Positions 25,925 to 39,056 of a stretch of 64,000 bases of DNA are shown here, in pieces. The DNA lies in the NCBI RefSeq assembly GCF_026210795.1, contig NC_089451.1:1968001-2032000 (forward strand), written 5' to 3'. Made by a program: the position numbers and the translations under genes. Position 1 is the first letter of the stretch; each line of letters starts with the position of its first letter. The DNA is from Rhizophagus irregularis (lineage: Eukaryota; Glomeromycota; Glomeromycetes; Glomerales; Glomeraceae). Below the pieces are notes generated by a model. The model was not told where the DNA came from, ran no database searches, and saw only the letters and a program-made list of their open reading frames with translations.

Positions 25925-27335
25925 ATGGATTATAATAATAATTCAGTAGAAGGATTTTGGGGAAAACCAACTTCAACAGGTAAAAATTATCCTTTTTTTT
26001 TTTTAACCAACTACATTTTCTCTACAATAAATCACTAAATTGTAAAATTGTATTCACTGTACAATAAATAAAACAGTCGGTAAGTTCATATTTAATTTTT
26101 TTTTTTTTTCTCCTTTCTTTTGAATTGATTAATAAAATTTTCCCATTTATTGATTAATAGATTGGTGTGAAAAAAATTATGATGTTACACATTATATTGC
26201 AGAATTCTTTAATACATTATCATCACTTTGTATGATAAATGCTGGTATATTTGGCATGATAATGCATTCTAAAGGATTTGAATTGCGTTATACTATTGCA
26301 TTTGTTTCGTAAGTGTCAATAATAATAATACCTTCCTTCCTTCTCACTGAGATTGTTAATTCTTTTCATTGAATTCTTTACCGACTTCTTTCCCATGAAA
26401 ATAATAATAGTATCATTGTGGTCGGAATAGGATCAATATTATTTCATGGAACATTATTATTTTCATTACAATTGTTTGATGAAATACCAATGATGTTTTG
26501 TGTATTGATACTTTTATATAATTTGGTCGAAAATAAATCACAAAAGAAATTTGGTATTTGGTTTCCAACATTATTGATCTGTTGGGGTGTTGCCATAACT
26601 TCTGTTATGATTGGTTCTGGTAAAGAATATGATAATGAAATTATGCAGGATATAGAATTTTACGTATTTCAAGGTAAAAAAAGCTTTTTTTTTTTCTTTC
26701 AAAATTTTGATGTGGCGCAGTATAATTAATTTCTTTTTTTCTTTCATCATAAATCTCATGAAGGAACCTTTGTCATTACTTCAATAATTGTTTATATATA
26801 TACGATATTGATCGTATTTAATCCTGAGGGTGATCCCTCTGTTACTAAACTTTGGTTATTAGGAAGCGCAGTATTTTTATTTGGTTATATTGGTTGGCAT
26901 ATTGATTTACATTTTTGTTCAGTTGTAAATCAATTACCTCTCTCTATACCAAATCCTCAATTACACGCATGGTGGTAAATATCAAGTATTTCTTTTAAAG
27001 AAAGCATTTTTTTTTTTTTCTTTAAAAATTTTTCTCTTCTTTTTTTTAACTTTTTTTCTATTCTTTTATTTTTCGTAAAAATTTATAGGCACTTGACAGC
27101 ATCTTATGGTTCATATATATTATGCGTATTGGTTTCTTATGAAAGAACAAAAATATTAGGTAAAAAACCTACTCTTAAATGGATTTTTAATATTTTACCC
27201 TTCGTTCGATTACCGGTACATAATACAAATAAAAATAATGAAAAGAGATTATTTAAGAATAAAAAAGAATTATTGTATGATGATGAAAATGAACAACTAG
27301 ATGAAAAAGTTCCTTTATTAAAAGATGAAAATTAG
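25925..27335 (+). CDS. YPC1: Alkaline ceramidase (YPC1/YDC1/ACER family)
   Basis: Seven-transmembrane ER/Golgi hydrolase that splits (phyto)ceramide into a long-chain base and a fatty acid. Exon 1 (MDYNNNSVEGFWGKPTST) joins DWCEKNYDVTHYIAEFFNTL. The calcium-site residues of human ACER3 (D, W, E, N, then E) are all present in that string. Zinc-site residues are also visible: Ser and His in GSILFHGTL, Asp in LFDEIPM, and both His in HAWWHLTASYG. Hydrophobic segments fill the rest, and the tail is short and acidic (EKVPLLKDEN). There are five exons; the HAWW|H junction falls inside the catalytic motif. The symbol is by family resemblance, since yeast has two paralogues (YPC1, YDC1) and I cannot tell which is closer. 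Confidence 0.93.
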
Positions 27336-30241
27336 TTAATTTTTTTTAAAAAAAAGGATAAAAAGGAATGAGAAGAAAAAAAAAAGGAAGGATAATAGAA
27401 CGTAATTATTATTTTTTCTTTTTTAACTTATTTTATTAATAGAGGAAAAGTATATATCATAATATTTAAATTTATTATTTACTTAATATAGCAAGAAATA
27501 AATTTATCAAAATAAAAGAATAAACCACATGCTGAATAGCATTTTACATATATAAAACAAGTGAAACTCATGAAACTCAATAAGTTTTTTCTCACATTAT
27601 TAAAAAATGAACTAATCGTATAATAAACACTACCTGAATTATAAAAAAAGGGACGATTAATTTATTAAGTTATTTGATAAACATTTTTAGTCATTATAAT
27701 GATCATGTTCCAGACCATCTGCAATAGATCAGCAGCTCGCGACCCCGCGGAGTTACGATAATATTGGTTTAGACCATACCACCTTACGATACCTTACGAT
27801 ATCCATGATAAAAGCCGCTACAGTTCCGAATTTGGGAACATATAAATTAATAAATTTTGTACTACATTACGTAACTTAATTTTCCGATCGATCACATAAT
27901 CCTAAACGAAGTTTTTTAATAAATTTCTCCAAATTTTTTGACAACTCATTCGAGATTTAATGAGATAATTTAGAACTAGGTAAACCAAACCAATATCCTA
28001 TTTTTGTAAAAAAAAAACAAAGTATATAAAGCCACGAGAAACGAAGGGATTTAATTGAACAAGAACAAAGCAAAAAGTTACAGGCTTAGACTTTCCCGCC
28101 TTAAAGTATTTAAAGTATTAAGTTGTGTAACAATTCAATAGTAATCGTACGATTTCATTTAAAAATATATTCTAGATCTTAAAGTATTTTAATTTTGTGA
28201 GGATGAAATATTTTATATTAAATAATTACAAAAAGCTAATTATAATGTTAATAAGTAAGTACCCCTACAGTTTATTCATTTCATCTATTGTATTTTTAAA
28301 ACTATTAAAAAAATATATATAGTTTATAATAAAGAGCAAGAAACTCTGTGGAAGTACAACTTAAAACAAGTTATAATCTTAGCATCAGGAAATATTGTTT
28401 TAATACCTGTTTAAAAAAAAAAATGTGACCCGTTTTTTATTGCGGTTAATTAAACAACGCAAAGACACAAGGTGGAATGATGAATAAATGTTCACTACCG
28501 AAACCAAGCCTTTATTTTTTTTTTGATGATAAATTAGGTTTTTACCGTATTATAGATCTATCAAACCGGATATAAACAGGATAAAACGTGGGATCAGGAT
28601 ATAAAAGGATTCATCCATTTGAATTATTTTCGAATTGAATATTTTTATATGCGTGTCTTTAAATATGAAACTGTTTCAGCATTCAAAACTCAATTATAAA
28701 ACTATATCCAATTAAGGAAATGGAATTTTTTAGATTTTTGATTAGAATTTAAAATTATTTGTAGAAAAGATCTTAAGAATACAAAATACTTACTGTAAAA
28801 AGATCCATAATGATATTTATTTCTTTCTTACAAAACAATTTATACTTAGCGTAACTAATTTTGGAATTTGGAGGAGTTGTTCTTAGAGGAATTAAGTTTC
28901 TTATGCAGTGTAATTGATCTATTAACAACATCTAACATATATTATCAATTTGGTCGATGGTTTTTTCATATGATAAATGCACGATATACTGCAAGGAGAA
29001 GAATTTTTCTTTAATTTCTAAAACGCGTCGCTTATTTTATTTGTAACAATGTTTTTTTGTTTCGAAATTTATCGATAACATTTTTAATGTATTCATTATA
29101 AATTCATATTTATTACGAGAAATTTAATTTTTTTTTTTAAAAAAAAAAATTAATTATTATTAGTAATAAAAAAAAGTGGTTATACAAACTAACTAGATCG
29201 TTTCATAACAATATAAAGCCCTTATATTTTTTTATTTTTTTTTAGAACAATTTTAAACAAATTTAAAATTTAATTTGATGATGTAATTTACTATTTATAT
29301 CTTTTTGGCTAAGCTAAATTTATGAGAGAATAAGGAAATTTATTTTGTATTACCCGAATAAATAAAATCCCGATCATGCATTAGCCTATATCTAATTTCA
29401 GTGATAAGTTAAATTAATGAACATGATCTTTAATTAGAATCCTATTTATTTTTGACTTGTACCATTCATATTCCCCTGTCCGTAAATTTCTTTTTTTATT
29501 GAATTTTCATGACTTCGCCCCCTTTTAATTAAATTTATGTTCTAAGAATCGTACGTTCAATCGCGTTTAAAAAAAAATAAAATAAAATAAAAAAAAAAAT
29601 TCGTTTTGTTGTTCATGCTGGGTTACCAAGGCTGTAATCAGATAATTTAATTCGCGTCCCTTCAAATTAATTTACAGTATTACTATTTAATAATAAATAT
29701 AATAAATAAAACTTATATATATAGTAATTTACTTTAACAATTACAATTTAAGTTGACCAACTTGTAATACCAAACAGTTTTTTTTTTTTTTTTGCGAACG
29801 AGCAAACAACCAGCTACAACATATCTAAATATATCATATTATTGTATATATTTAAATTATACATGTATTAGGATTTATTACTTGCACGTCTTTGCTTTTT
29901 AAACAAAAATTTTCGTTCTACAATTTTTTTCTCTATTACTCTTTTCCTTTCTTCTTCGAACTTTCTTTCCTTTTACTTATTAATAATAATATATATGAAA
30001 ATTATAATTTGGAAATAGAGTAATAAATAATAATAATATAATAAAAAAAAAATAGAGAAAAAACAAGAAAGTTTTGTTCGTTCTTAAAAAAAAAACCATA
30101 ACCTTTGAAAAAAACATTTGTATAGCAAAAAAAAAAAGAAGAAAAAAGAATTAAAAAAAAAACAGATACCCTTTTTAATATTTATTAATTAATTAATAAT
30201 TTCCCTACCCCCAAAAAAAAATATTATAATAATAATATAAT
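27336..30241. other. Long intergenic region upstream of the chitin synthase
   Basis: A 2.9-kb AT-rich stretch. I find no coding exons, no repeats with clean ends and no RNA gene. A foldback T8/A9 run lies at about 29130-29150. The last 250 bases, rich in A runs and CT stretches (about 29930-30240), are probably the promoter and 5' leader of the chitin synthase. Confidence 0.55.
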
Positions 30242-33200
30242 ATGGGGAAAACAAAAAAGAACCATGGTTCCGAGCAATCAGGAACTTCATCTTCGGTAGA
30301 TGACAAGGTCGACTTAATACAACTATTATCTAATACAACAACTCCAACGGAAGACGATATTGTTTCCACATTACAAGCTCGTTTTAAACATGACTTACCT
30401 TACACTAGACTCTCTTCCTCTTCTTTAGTTGTAGTAAATCCTAATAAAAATTTGGGTTATATGAGCGATGCTTCAGCTAAAGAATATGCTGATCAATGGT
30501 ATAAGGATACATCTGGTAATAAGTCAGCTTTACAACCTCATATTTATGAATTAGCTGCTAAAGTTTATATGCATATGAGAAGAACTGCTGAAGACCAATC
30601 CGTTATATTTAGGTAAATAAGTAAGGTGATCTTCATGATCGAAAAGATTTAAATGATAATAAATATTTTATTAATTAATTTTTATTATAAATTTATAGTG
30701 GTGTAACTGGATCTGGTAAGACAGCTACTCAAGGTCATCTTTTACAACAATTATTACTTTTATCAACTCATACAAAAAAAGAATCAAAAATTGCAAATCA
30801 AATTCAAAATGCTCAAATAATTCTTGAAGCTTTCGGTAATTCAAAAACTCAACAAAATATTAATGCTTCGCGTTTTGGAAAATATCTTGAATTACAATTT
30901 AATGAGCGTGGTAGAATTGTTGGCGCAAAAACTCTTACTTATTGTTTCGATAAAGCAAGAATTACTGAAATACCTTTGGATGAAAGAACTTATCACGTTT
31001 TTTATTATTTATTGGCCGGCGCCACACCCGAAGAAAAATCACAATTTCATTTATTAGAACCTCATCAATATAATTATTTAGCTCAATCAAAATGTTATAA
31101 AATTCCTGATGTTGATGATTCCATTCAAATGGATGATTTGAGAGCTTCACTAAAGATCCTTGGATTTAAATCAAGAACTATCGGTCAAATATTTCAAATT
31201 CTTTCTGCTATTCTTTTACTTGGAAATGTTGAATTTGTTAGTTATGGAAAAGCAAAAGATGAAGCTGCAACTGTAAGAAATCATAATATTTTAGATTTAG
31301 TAGCTCAATACCTTGGTGTACCAGCATTTAAATTAGAACAAACATTAACTTATAAAACAAAATGTATCGGAAAAGAATTATGTACCGTATTTTTAAATGC
31401 TGAAGCTGCTGTTGAACAACGTGATGCTTTGGCTCGTGCTCTTTATTCCATTTTATTTACTTGGATTGTTGAACATATTAATTCAAAATTAATTCAATCT
31501 GATGAACCTCCAAATTTTATTGGTTTATTGGATCAACCTGGTTATCAAAATTTTACAAAAAATTCTTTTGAACAATTTTGTTTGAATTTTGCCACTGAAG
31601 AAACACAAAATTTTGTCCTTCAACAAATTTTTGATGATTCTGTTGGTATAAATAATGAAATAATTCAAGATGGTATTTCTTTACCTAATATTACTACAAT
31701 GGATAATAATGGATGTGTCGAATTATTACGTGGTAATAAATCTGATAATGCAAGAAATAGTTCAAGTTCTTCAGGATCTACAAAAGTTATACGTGGTGGA
31801 TTGATTTCTGTATTGGACTCTGAATGTGCTAAAGTTCAAAGTGGTGAAGGAGCTTCTGATGATTCTAAATTACTTTCCACATTAAAAAATACTTTTTCGA
31901 ATCATCATTCATTTGTTAGTAATCCTAAAACTTCTTCAAAATCTGGTGCATTTGGTATTAACCATTTTGCTGGTTCAGTTACCTATACTGTTGATCAATT
32001 CATTGATAAAAATTTGGACAATTTAGGTCCTGATTTCATCAACTTATTTAATGAAACAAATAATTCTTTTATTAGAAAATTATTTAATGGTCCTGCTTTA
32101 GCAATTGAAAGTCATCCAAAGAATGAAAATACTGTTGTTAAAGCTCAATTACCCACAAAACCGATGAGATCTCCTTCTGTGAAACGAAAGAAAAGTAATG
32201 CTGGTGGTTTAAGTTCGAATAAAGAAGGTGATAAAGTACCAGAAAGTGAAAAAGATCAAAATAATTTAAAGAATAAACAAGTTACTACTGTAACAATTCA
32301 ACTTTATTCTACTCTTAACCAATTAACTGATACTTTGAAAGAAACTAGAATGTGGAACGTTTTTCAAATACGTCCAAATGATGCAAATGAACCTGATTCA
32401 TTTGATTCGAAACGTGTAAAATCACAAGTTAGAAGTTTCTTAATTCGTGACATTATCATAAGAAAACGTATTGAATATACTTCTCAATATACTTTTGAAG
32501 ATTTCTTAACACGCTACGAAATGATTCTCGCTTCTCTCAATTTGGACCCTTCTAGAAATCCTCGACAAAAAGTTGAAGCTTTTGCTACCATAAGTGGTTG
32601 GAGTGAAAATCAAATTGCGATGGGTAATAAATATGTTTATCTTTCTTATTCGATTTGGAAAGGATTAGAAGATTCATTAAGAGCTGCTGAGAAAGAGGAA
32701 CGTGCCAAAACTAAACAACTTAAAGATGATGATAGCTTGGTTAGTGGTCCAGCACAAAGAGGTTTTAACACAGCTTCTGTTACAAGTTCTGCGGATCGTT
32801 TATTACCAAAGAGTGGTACTGCTAATTATTCTAGTAGTGAAACAGGTTATTTTGAAGATAGTCAAAGTTATGTTGAAAGTGAAGATGAATATTCAAAAAC
32901 TGGGGGTGCTCAATTTGGTGAAGATGAGGAAGGAAGTATGTGGGGAAGTGAATGGGGAGGTAAAAATAGTGAAGGTCAATCACCCACAAGAAATAGAGAT
33001 GTTGAAGCAAACAATGAAAAAGAAGAAATTGAAGAAATCCCAACCACTAAAACTAGAATTTGGTGGGTTCGTTTCGTTTGGTTGTGTACATGGTGGATCC
33101 CATCATTTCTTCTTTCTTGGATTGGTAAAATGAAACGTCCCGATGTACGAATGGCTTGGCGTGAAAAATTTACCCTCTGCCTTATCATTTTCTTTCTTTC

Positions 33201-36200
33201 GGCTTTTATAATCTTTTACATTATATTTTTTGGAAATTTGATTTGTCCTAATAAAGATAAAGCTTATAAACCAGAACAAGTTGCAACACATCAAGGTGAT
33301 GATGATTTTTGGGTTAGTGTTAGAGGTAAAGTCTATGATATTTCCAAATTTCACAAGACAGATCATTCAAGAAATCCAGCCTTTACTGCAGGATTAACAG
33401 ATATGCAACCTTATGGTGGTCAAGATGTAACTTATATGATCCCAATACCGTTGGGAGAACCGGATGTTTGTGGAAGTTTAATTAATAATCCAGCACTTAT
33501 ATTCGTCGATTATTCCAGAAATACGACCGGTCAAGTTCAAGGAGCAAATTTACTAGTCCACCAATCTGGTGTACGTGCACTTTTAAAAAATTCAGCAACT
33601 CTTACAAACGCTAGATGGTATTGGGATAATTTCCTAGTTGCAATGAAAGCTAATAATGGACTTAAAGCTGATGTTGTCTACTCTAGAAAGGAAGTTGCAG
33701 ATCAAGCTGATCAAGGACGTAAATGGGGAATTATAAACAATAAAATTTATGATTTAACATTATATTTTGCTACAGCTGGATATAATCAACAATATCCTGA
33801 CAGACCACAGAATCCGGGAGTTCAAAATTTCCGTTATTTTGATGACGCCATAGAAACTTTCTTCGATAAACAACCTGGAGGAGATTATTCTGATAAATTT
33901 AATGGCAAAGCCTTGGATGAATTTCTTGATCCTGTCAAAAAACAACTTTCTTTTCAATGTTTAGAAAATGTCTTTTATGTTGGAAAAATTGATTTTAGGG
34001 ATTCATTTCAATGTCAATTCAATAATTATCTGTTGTTAGTAGCTGCTTGTGTTATGTGTTCAGTTATTCTTGTTAAATTTTTGGCTGCATTACAATTGGG
34101 AGCGAAAAGAAAACCCGAAGATCATGATAAATTTGTTATTTGTCAAGTTCCTTGTTATACGGAAGGTGAAGATTCTTTGAAAAGAACAATGGATTCTTTA
34201 GCAGCACTTACTTATGATGATAAACGTAAACTTTTGTTCTTAATTGCTGATGGTATGATTGTCGGTTCCGGTAATGATAGACCTACACCAAAAATTGTTT
34301 TGGATATTTTAGGAGTTGATCCTAAAGTAGATCCGGAACCTTTAGCTTTTAAATCTGTCGGTGAAGGAATGCAACAACTTAACTATGGTAAAGTATATTC
34401 TGGATTATATGAATATGAAGGACATGTTGTTCCTTATATTGTCGTAGTTAAAGTAGGAAAACAAGAAACAGAAAGATCGCGCCCAGGAAATAGAGGAAAA
34501 CGTGATTCACAAATTATTTTGATGGGATTCTTAAACAAAGTCCATTTTGATTTGGAAATGACACCATTGGAATTGGAAATTTATCATCAAATGACAAATG
34601 TTATAGGAGTTAATCCAAGTTTTTACGAATATGTACTTATGGTTGACGCTGATACCGAAGTTATGCCAGATTCTCTTAATCGTATGATATCCTGTATGTT
34701 GCATGATGGCCGAATTATTGGAATTTGTGGAGAAACAACTTTGATTAATGAAGAAGGATCTTGGACAACTATGATTCAAGTTTACGAGTATTATATTTCT
34801 CACCATTTGGCTAAAGCATTTGAAAGTTTATTCGGATCAGTTACTTGTCTTCCAGGATGTTTTTGTATGTATCGTATAAGAACTCCAACTAAAAATAGTC
34901 CTTTAATTATATCAAGTGCAGTTATTGAGGAATATTCGGAGAATCATGTTGATACTTTACATAAAAAGAATTTATTATCTTTAGGAGAAGATCGATATCT
35001 TACAACTTTAATGATGAAACATTTCCCTCAGTATAAGATGACTTTTACACCTGATGCTTTGTGTAAAACGGCAGCACCGGATCGGTGGGCTATTCTTCTA
35101 TCTCAACGTCGTCGATGGATTAATTCTACTATTCACAATCTTATGGAACTTATGTTTTTACCTGAAATGTGCGGATTTTGTTGTTTCTCGATGAGATTCG
35201 TTGTTTTCATTGATTTGTTTGGTACTCTCATTTTACCATCTACAGTAGTTTATATTATATATTTGATTTGGGCGGTCGCAACAAATAGACAAGATTTACC
35301 AACTATTGCACTTATAATGTTGGCAGCTGTGTATGGATTACAAGCAATTATATTTATATTAAAAAGACAATGGCAACATGTTGGATGGATGATAATTTAT
35401 TTATTGGCTTTCCCATTGTTTTCATTTTTCATTCCAGTTTACTCGTTTTGGCATTTTGATGATTTTAGCTGGGGTAATACACGTGTCGTTCTGGGTGAAA
35501 AAGGTAAAAAACAAATTATTACATCTGCAGATGAAGAAAAATTCGATGAAAAAATGATACCAAGGAAAAAGTGGGCAGATTATGAGCAAGAATTGTGGGA
35601 AGTTAATACAGCTGAAAGTCATGAATCAGGATTTTCAAAACGTAGTGGAGCAAGTGGTCAAAGTTATAAAAGTAAAGGAAGTGGGCGTTATAATGATAAT
35701 GCTTCGCAATATGGTGGAAGTCAATATGGTGGTGGTGGTAGTGTATATGGCGGTAGCCAATATGGAGGTGCTGATTATTATAGGGATACAAATTTAAGTG
35801 CTCCGGCTGATAGAAGACCGAGGTCAAGAAGTCCCGTACCACGTTATCCTTCATCTGAATCTAATAGAATGAGTAGAGCTTTTAGTAATTCTGGTGATGA
35901 CATAAGAAATTCACCTTTACTAGCGAGAGATTTGGAATATAATCCACCTTCCAGACCTATAAGTTCATACTCAACTGATGGTGGTCCAACTGACGAAGAA
36001 GTGTTAGCTGAAATTAGACAAATATTACAAACAGCTAATCTAATGAGCATCACGAAAAAACAAGGTATGTATATAAGTATTATAATTATTATTATTATCA
36101 GAAAGATTTTTTTCCTAACGCATTCATTTATTCTTTTCTATAGTTCGAGAACAATTGACTACAGTATTTAATATGGACATGACATCAAGAAAAGAATTTA

Positions 36201-36241
36201 TTAATAATAGTATAGAATTGATTTTACAAGGTAAACTTTAG
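30242..36241 (+). CDS. Chitin synthase with N-terminal myosin-like motor domain
   Basis: Membrane glycosyltransferase that polymerises UDP-GlcNAc into cell-wall chitin; the motor-like head is thought to help target or hold it at the hyphal tip. Three exons (30242-30612, 30699-36064, 36144-36241) sum to 5835 nt, or 1944 residues. The head spans about residues 1-620 and has a P-loop (GVTGSGKT, split by intron 1) and IGLLDQPGYQNF in the place of myosin switch II. A cytochrome-b5-like segment follows two membrane helices (DDDFWVSVRGKVYDISKFH, about 33300). The catalytic core has CQVPCYTEGEDSL, VLMVDADTE, LPGCFCMYR, EDRYLTTLMM and QRRRWINST, then C-terminal helices. A Gly/Ser/Tyr-rich linker leads to a DEK-C-type domain (DEEVLAEIRQILQTANL, then VREQLTTVFN). 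This matches fungal class V/VII motor-head chitin synthases. The P-loop and switch residues differ from classical myosin (GESGAGKT, DIxGFE). Confidence 0.96.
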
Positions 36242-36645
36242 AGAAAAAATATATATAAATTTAATTTAGAAAAACACATTAATTGTAATAATTGAATGCA
36301 AATTTTTGGGATGGAATTATTATTATTATTATTATTCATTATTTTTAGGAAATGTAGTTTATTTTATTTTATTTTTTCTTTTTTTTTAAAAAAAAAGGAA
36401 AGGAAAAAAAGTAATTTTTTTTATTAATAATACATTTTCTATTAATATTATTGTATTTTGGTATTTAGTTTTTTTAATAATTTAACAAATAATAAATGAA
36501 AATAAAAAAATCGATTTGATTCGATTGAAATTCAAAAGTGATATACTGTATATTACTGTATAATGAGCTTACTGCCTATGGTAAAAAAAAAAATTATAAA
36601 TAATATTAAAGATGTATAAAATATTATTTATTTATTATTATTAAC
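36242..36645. other. Convergent 3' spacer, nothing seen
   Basis: A 404-bp gap between the chitin synthase stop and the YJU2 stop (convergent genes). It is made of A/T runs, with a T9/A8 foldback near 36380-36400. It should contain both polyadenylation regions, but no distinct signal can be chosen. Confidence 0.5.
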
Positions 36646-37765
36646 TTAATCATCATTATCAGAATCCGATCCATATGCACCTAATAAAGCACCTAGTGAA
36701 TTAGAAATCTTATTTGATGAATTAGGATCAATGTTTATAGTGGTACTAGTGGTATTAGACAAATTTGAAGATTCAACTTTTATGGGTGATGATGTTGTAG
36801 AAGCCTGCTTCCTTTTCTTAACAACTACTCCAAGTTCAGATCCGGGACGTTTTTGTTTTCGTTTGGCTAACGATCCTTCCTCATCATTTTTAGCATTAGA
36901 AGAAAATTTTGGTAAAAGTAAAGACTTTGCAGAATCAGAGAGCAATTGCTTTAAATCTGGTTCATCGTCATCGGCAATTCTTTTGACAGAATCACCATCA
37001 ACATTATGAAATATAGCTTTAGCTAATTTACTATCCTCTTCTTCTAATAATTCTTCTTGAGATTTTTCTTTAACGATATCTTGATCAACTAATTTGTCTA
37101 ATAAAGCATCAGCATCAACTCTTTCGTTTCTCGCATTTCTTGTTCTAATTTCATCTAATGCGTCCAAAACATCCATTTCTATTTTTGAATCAATAGTACG
37201 ATTTTCTAAAGCTTTCATTGGGTTATTTTCTTCCTCCAATTCTTTTAATAATTTACTTTCTTCTCCTGCTAATCTCTCTTCCCTCCATGGTTCAAAATTA
37301 CGTTGTGCTCCATGCTCTGCTACGTAATCTGTATTCTTTGGATCAGTCTTAAATGTAATTTCCGCTGAACATCTTGGACATTTTATATAAAATCTGAATA
37401 TTTTTATGGAATAATAGGTTTCCCCTTCTACAGTTTCTTTACGCGCATTAAATTTTTTTCCTTTATATATATATTCTCCACACGTATCACATCTCATAGC
37501 GTACGGTGTCATGAGTCGAACCTTATGCTGAGCATCTTTAGCTTGTTTTCTCCTCGGGATAGCTAGAATTAAAGATTATTTAATGATTAAAAATAATTTA
37601 AAAAATCATAAAGACACTGAAAAAAAGACACTTACCAGCTGGATCAAAATCTGGAGGAAAATATTTATTTAAAACTTTACTGTTTTTTAAATAAGGTAAG
37701 GTTAGTTAAATTGCCCAAAAAAAAAAAAATTTAATTGTTTAAATTAATAATTACCGTTCACTCAT
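36646..37765 (-). CDS. YJU2: YJU2/CCDC94 (CWC16 family) splicing factor
   Basis: Nuclear factor that joins the Prp19-associated spliceosome and helps the first splicing step. Three exons on the minus strand (37765-37755, 37679-37636, 37562-36646; 11+44+917 = 972 nt, 323 residues). The N-terminus [18 protein letters not shown] is diagnostic, since Yju2 proteins begin MSERKVLNKYYPPDFDP. Next come [20 protein letters not shown] and a zinc-binding pair ([36 protein letters not shown]). [20 protein letters not shown] is the conserved helix. The last third is low-complexity, with a basic patch ([14 protein letters not shown]) that looks like a nuclear signal, and an acidic end. All four zinc-site cysteines are present. 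It is divergent from the SET gene, with 225 bp between starts. Confidence 0.96.
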
Positions 37766-37990
37766 TCTTTAAAATTGCAAGTTAAAAAGTTAGATTGTTG
37801 TGAATTCGTAAAAAGCGTCGTAAAAAAAAATTATAAATAGATACAAATTTAAATTTAGTTAACCAGAACTTTATTATGGAGTATTTATAGTGACGTTACA
37901 AATAAGTTTAACATTATGCATAGTACCGGTCAAATAAATAAATAGAATCTCTTCGGACATAATTCGGCCCGGCATGAATTTATAATAAAA
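37766..37990. promoter_or_regulatory. Divergent promoter between YJU2 and the SET gene
   Basis: 225 bp separate the two start codons, so promoter elements for both genes are probably here. Candidate T/A-rich strings exist (TTATAAATAG near 37830, TTATAATAAAA near 37980), but none can be assigned with confidence. Confidence 0.4.
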
Positions 37991-38761
37991 ATGTCACATG
38001 TTAAACGGATTTTTGATCAGTTCATAAGTATGGGCAAGAAAATTACAAAATCAGTTTCAGTTCCTCAAAATTGGCCTTCTAATATAACCTATCTAACCTC
38101 CAATGAATTTTTTCCTCCTTCGATAAAACCCCCAAACCCTTTTGCATTCCCTCTTCCAAAATCAAAACATCCAAATAATCCATTCACATCATCACATTTA
38201 CTCCCACTTTCTACATCTCCTCCGATGCCAAATCCCAATGTCAGAATAAAGAAACTACCAGATGATCATCCTGTTTATCCTGGGTATGGATTATTTGCTA
38301 ACAAAGATCTTAAAAAATTTAATCTAGTCGTTTGTTATACTGGCAAAGTTACAAAAAGAGAAATTGGGGGTGAAGAAGGAAGTGATTATGTATTGGGATT
38401 TGGCGATGAATTTTGTATTGATGGATATAGACAAGGTAACATTTCTTAATTGCCTTTGAATAACACATGATTTGACTTCCTAGAATTAATCTTTATGTTT
38501 AGAATTTTTACTATTTGCAAGCGATCAATATAACAAGACTTCATTTAATTCATAGGGAGCGAAGGCCGCTTTATAAATGATTATCGTGGTATTCTTCAAA
38601 AACCAAACTGTATATTTCATGAATTTATTGATATACAGACAGGTGAAATAAAAATGGGCGTCTGGGTTTGTTCAGGTACAGAAAAAATTAAAAAAGGACA
38701 AGAAATTATGGTTAGTTATGGGAAAAGTTTTTGGAATAGTAGAGGATTATTACGTTCGTGA
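37991..38761 (+). CDS. Small SET-domain protein, probable lysine methyltransferase fold
   Basis: Two exons (37991-38435 and 38556-38761; 651 nt, 216 residues). The N-terminal ~90 residues are Pro/Ser-rich. A SET fold follows: YPGYGLFANKDLKKF (the GxGLFA entry strand), VVCYTGKV, GSDYVLGFGDEFCIDGYR, GRFINDYRGILQKPNC and GQEIMVSYGKSFW (the ELxxxYG-type strand). The usual NHSCxPN core is replaced by NDYRG...PN, and there are no pre-SET or post-SET cysteine clusters. Such short SET proteins may methylate histones or other proteins; the substrate cannot be told. The final exon ends LLRS with TGA at 38759. Confidence 0.82.
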
Positions 38762-39056
38762 CCTGGTGAGAGGATTTTTCGTGATTTGTGTAACGTGTGC
38801 GCAGATCAATAGCTATTCATTGTGACACATTAAGACTTACCTAAAACCGAGCCTTGTACGCTGAATTTATTCTAAAGGTTCATAGCGCATTAGTAAACTT
38901 ACTACTTTTTCACGAGTTGTTTTTTTCCCAATTTTAAATAGCCTTTTTGTTATTTTGCTACTTATATTCCTATAGCTGTATGACAATCATTTAGTGACAC
39001 TCAAAAATAAATTTATTCTACTTATCCGTGCTTGTTTAATTAAAACTTTCGTTAAA

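Noticed and set aside
26075-26077. 3-nt microexon (TCG) in the ceramidase gene
   Set aside because: Exon 1 joins the DWCE exon directly in frame, so no microexon is needed.
32702-35854. Several long frames overlapping the chitin synthase in other phases
   Set aside because: Shadows of a long AT-rich coding exon whose true frame has all family motifs.
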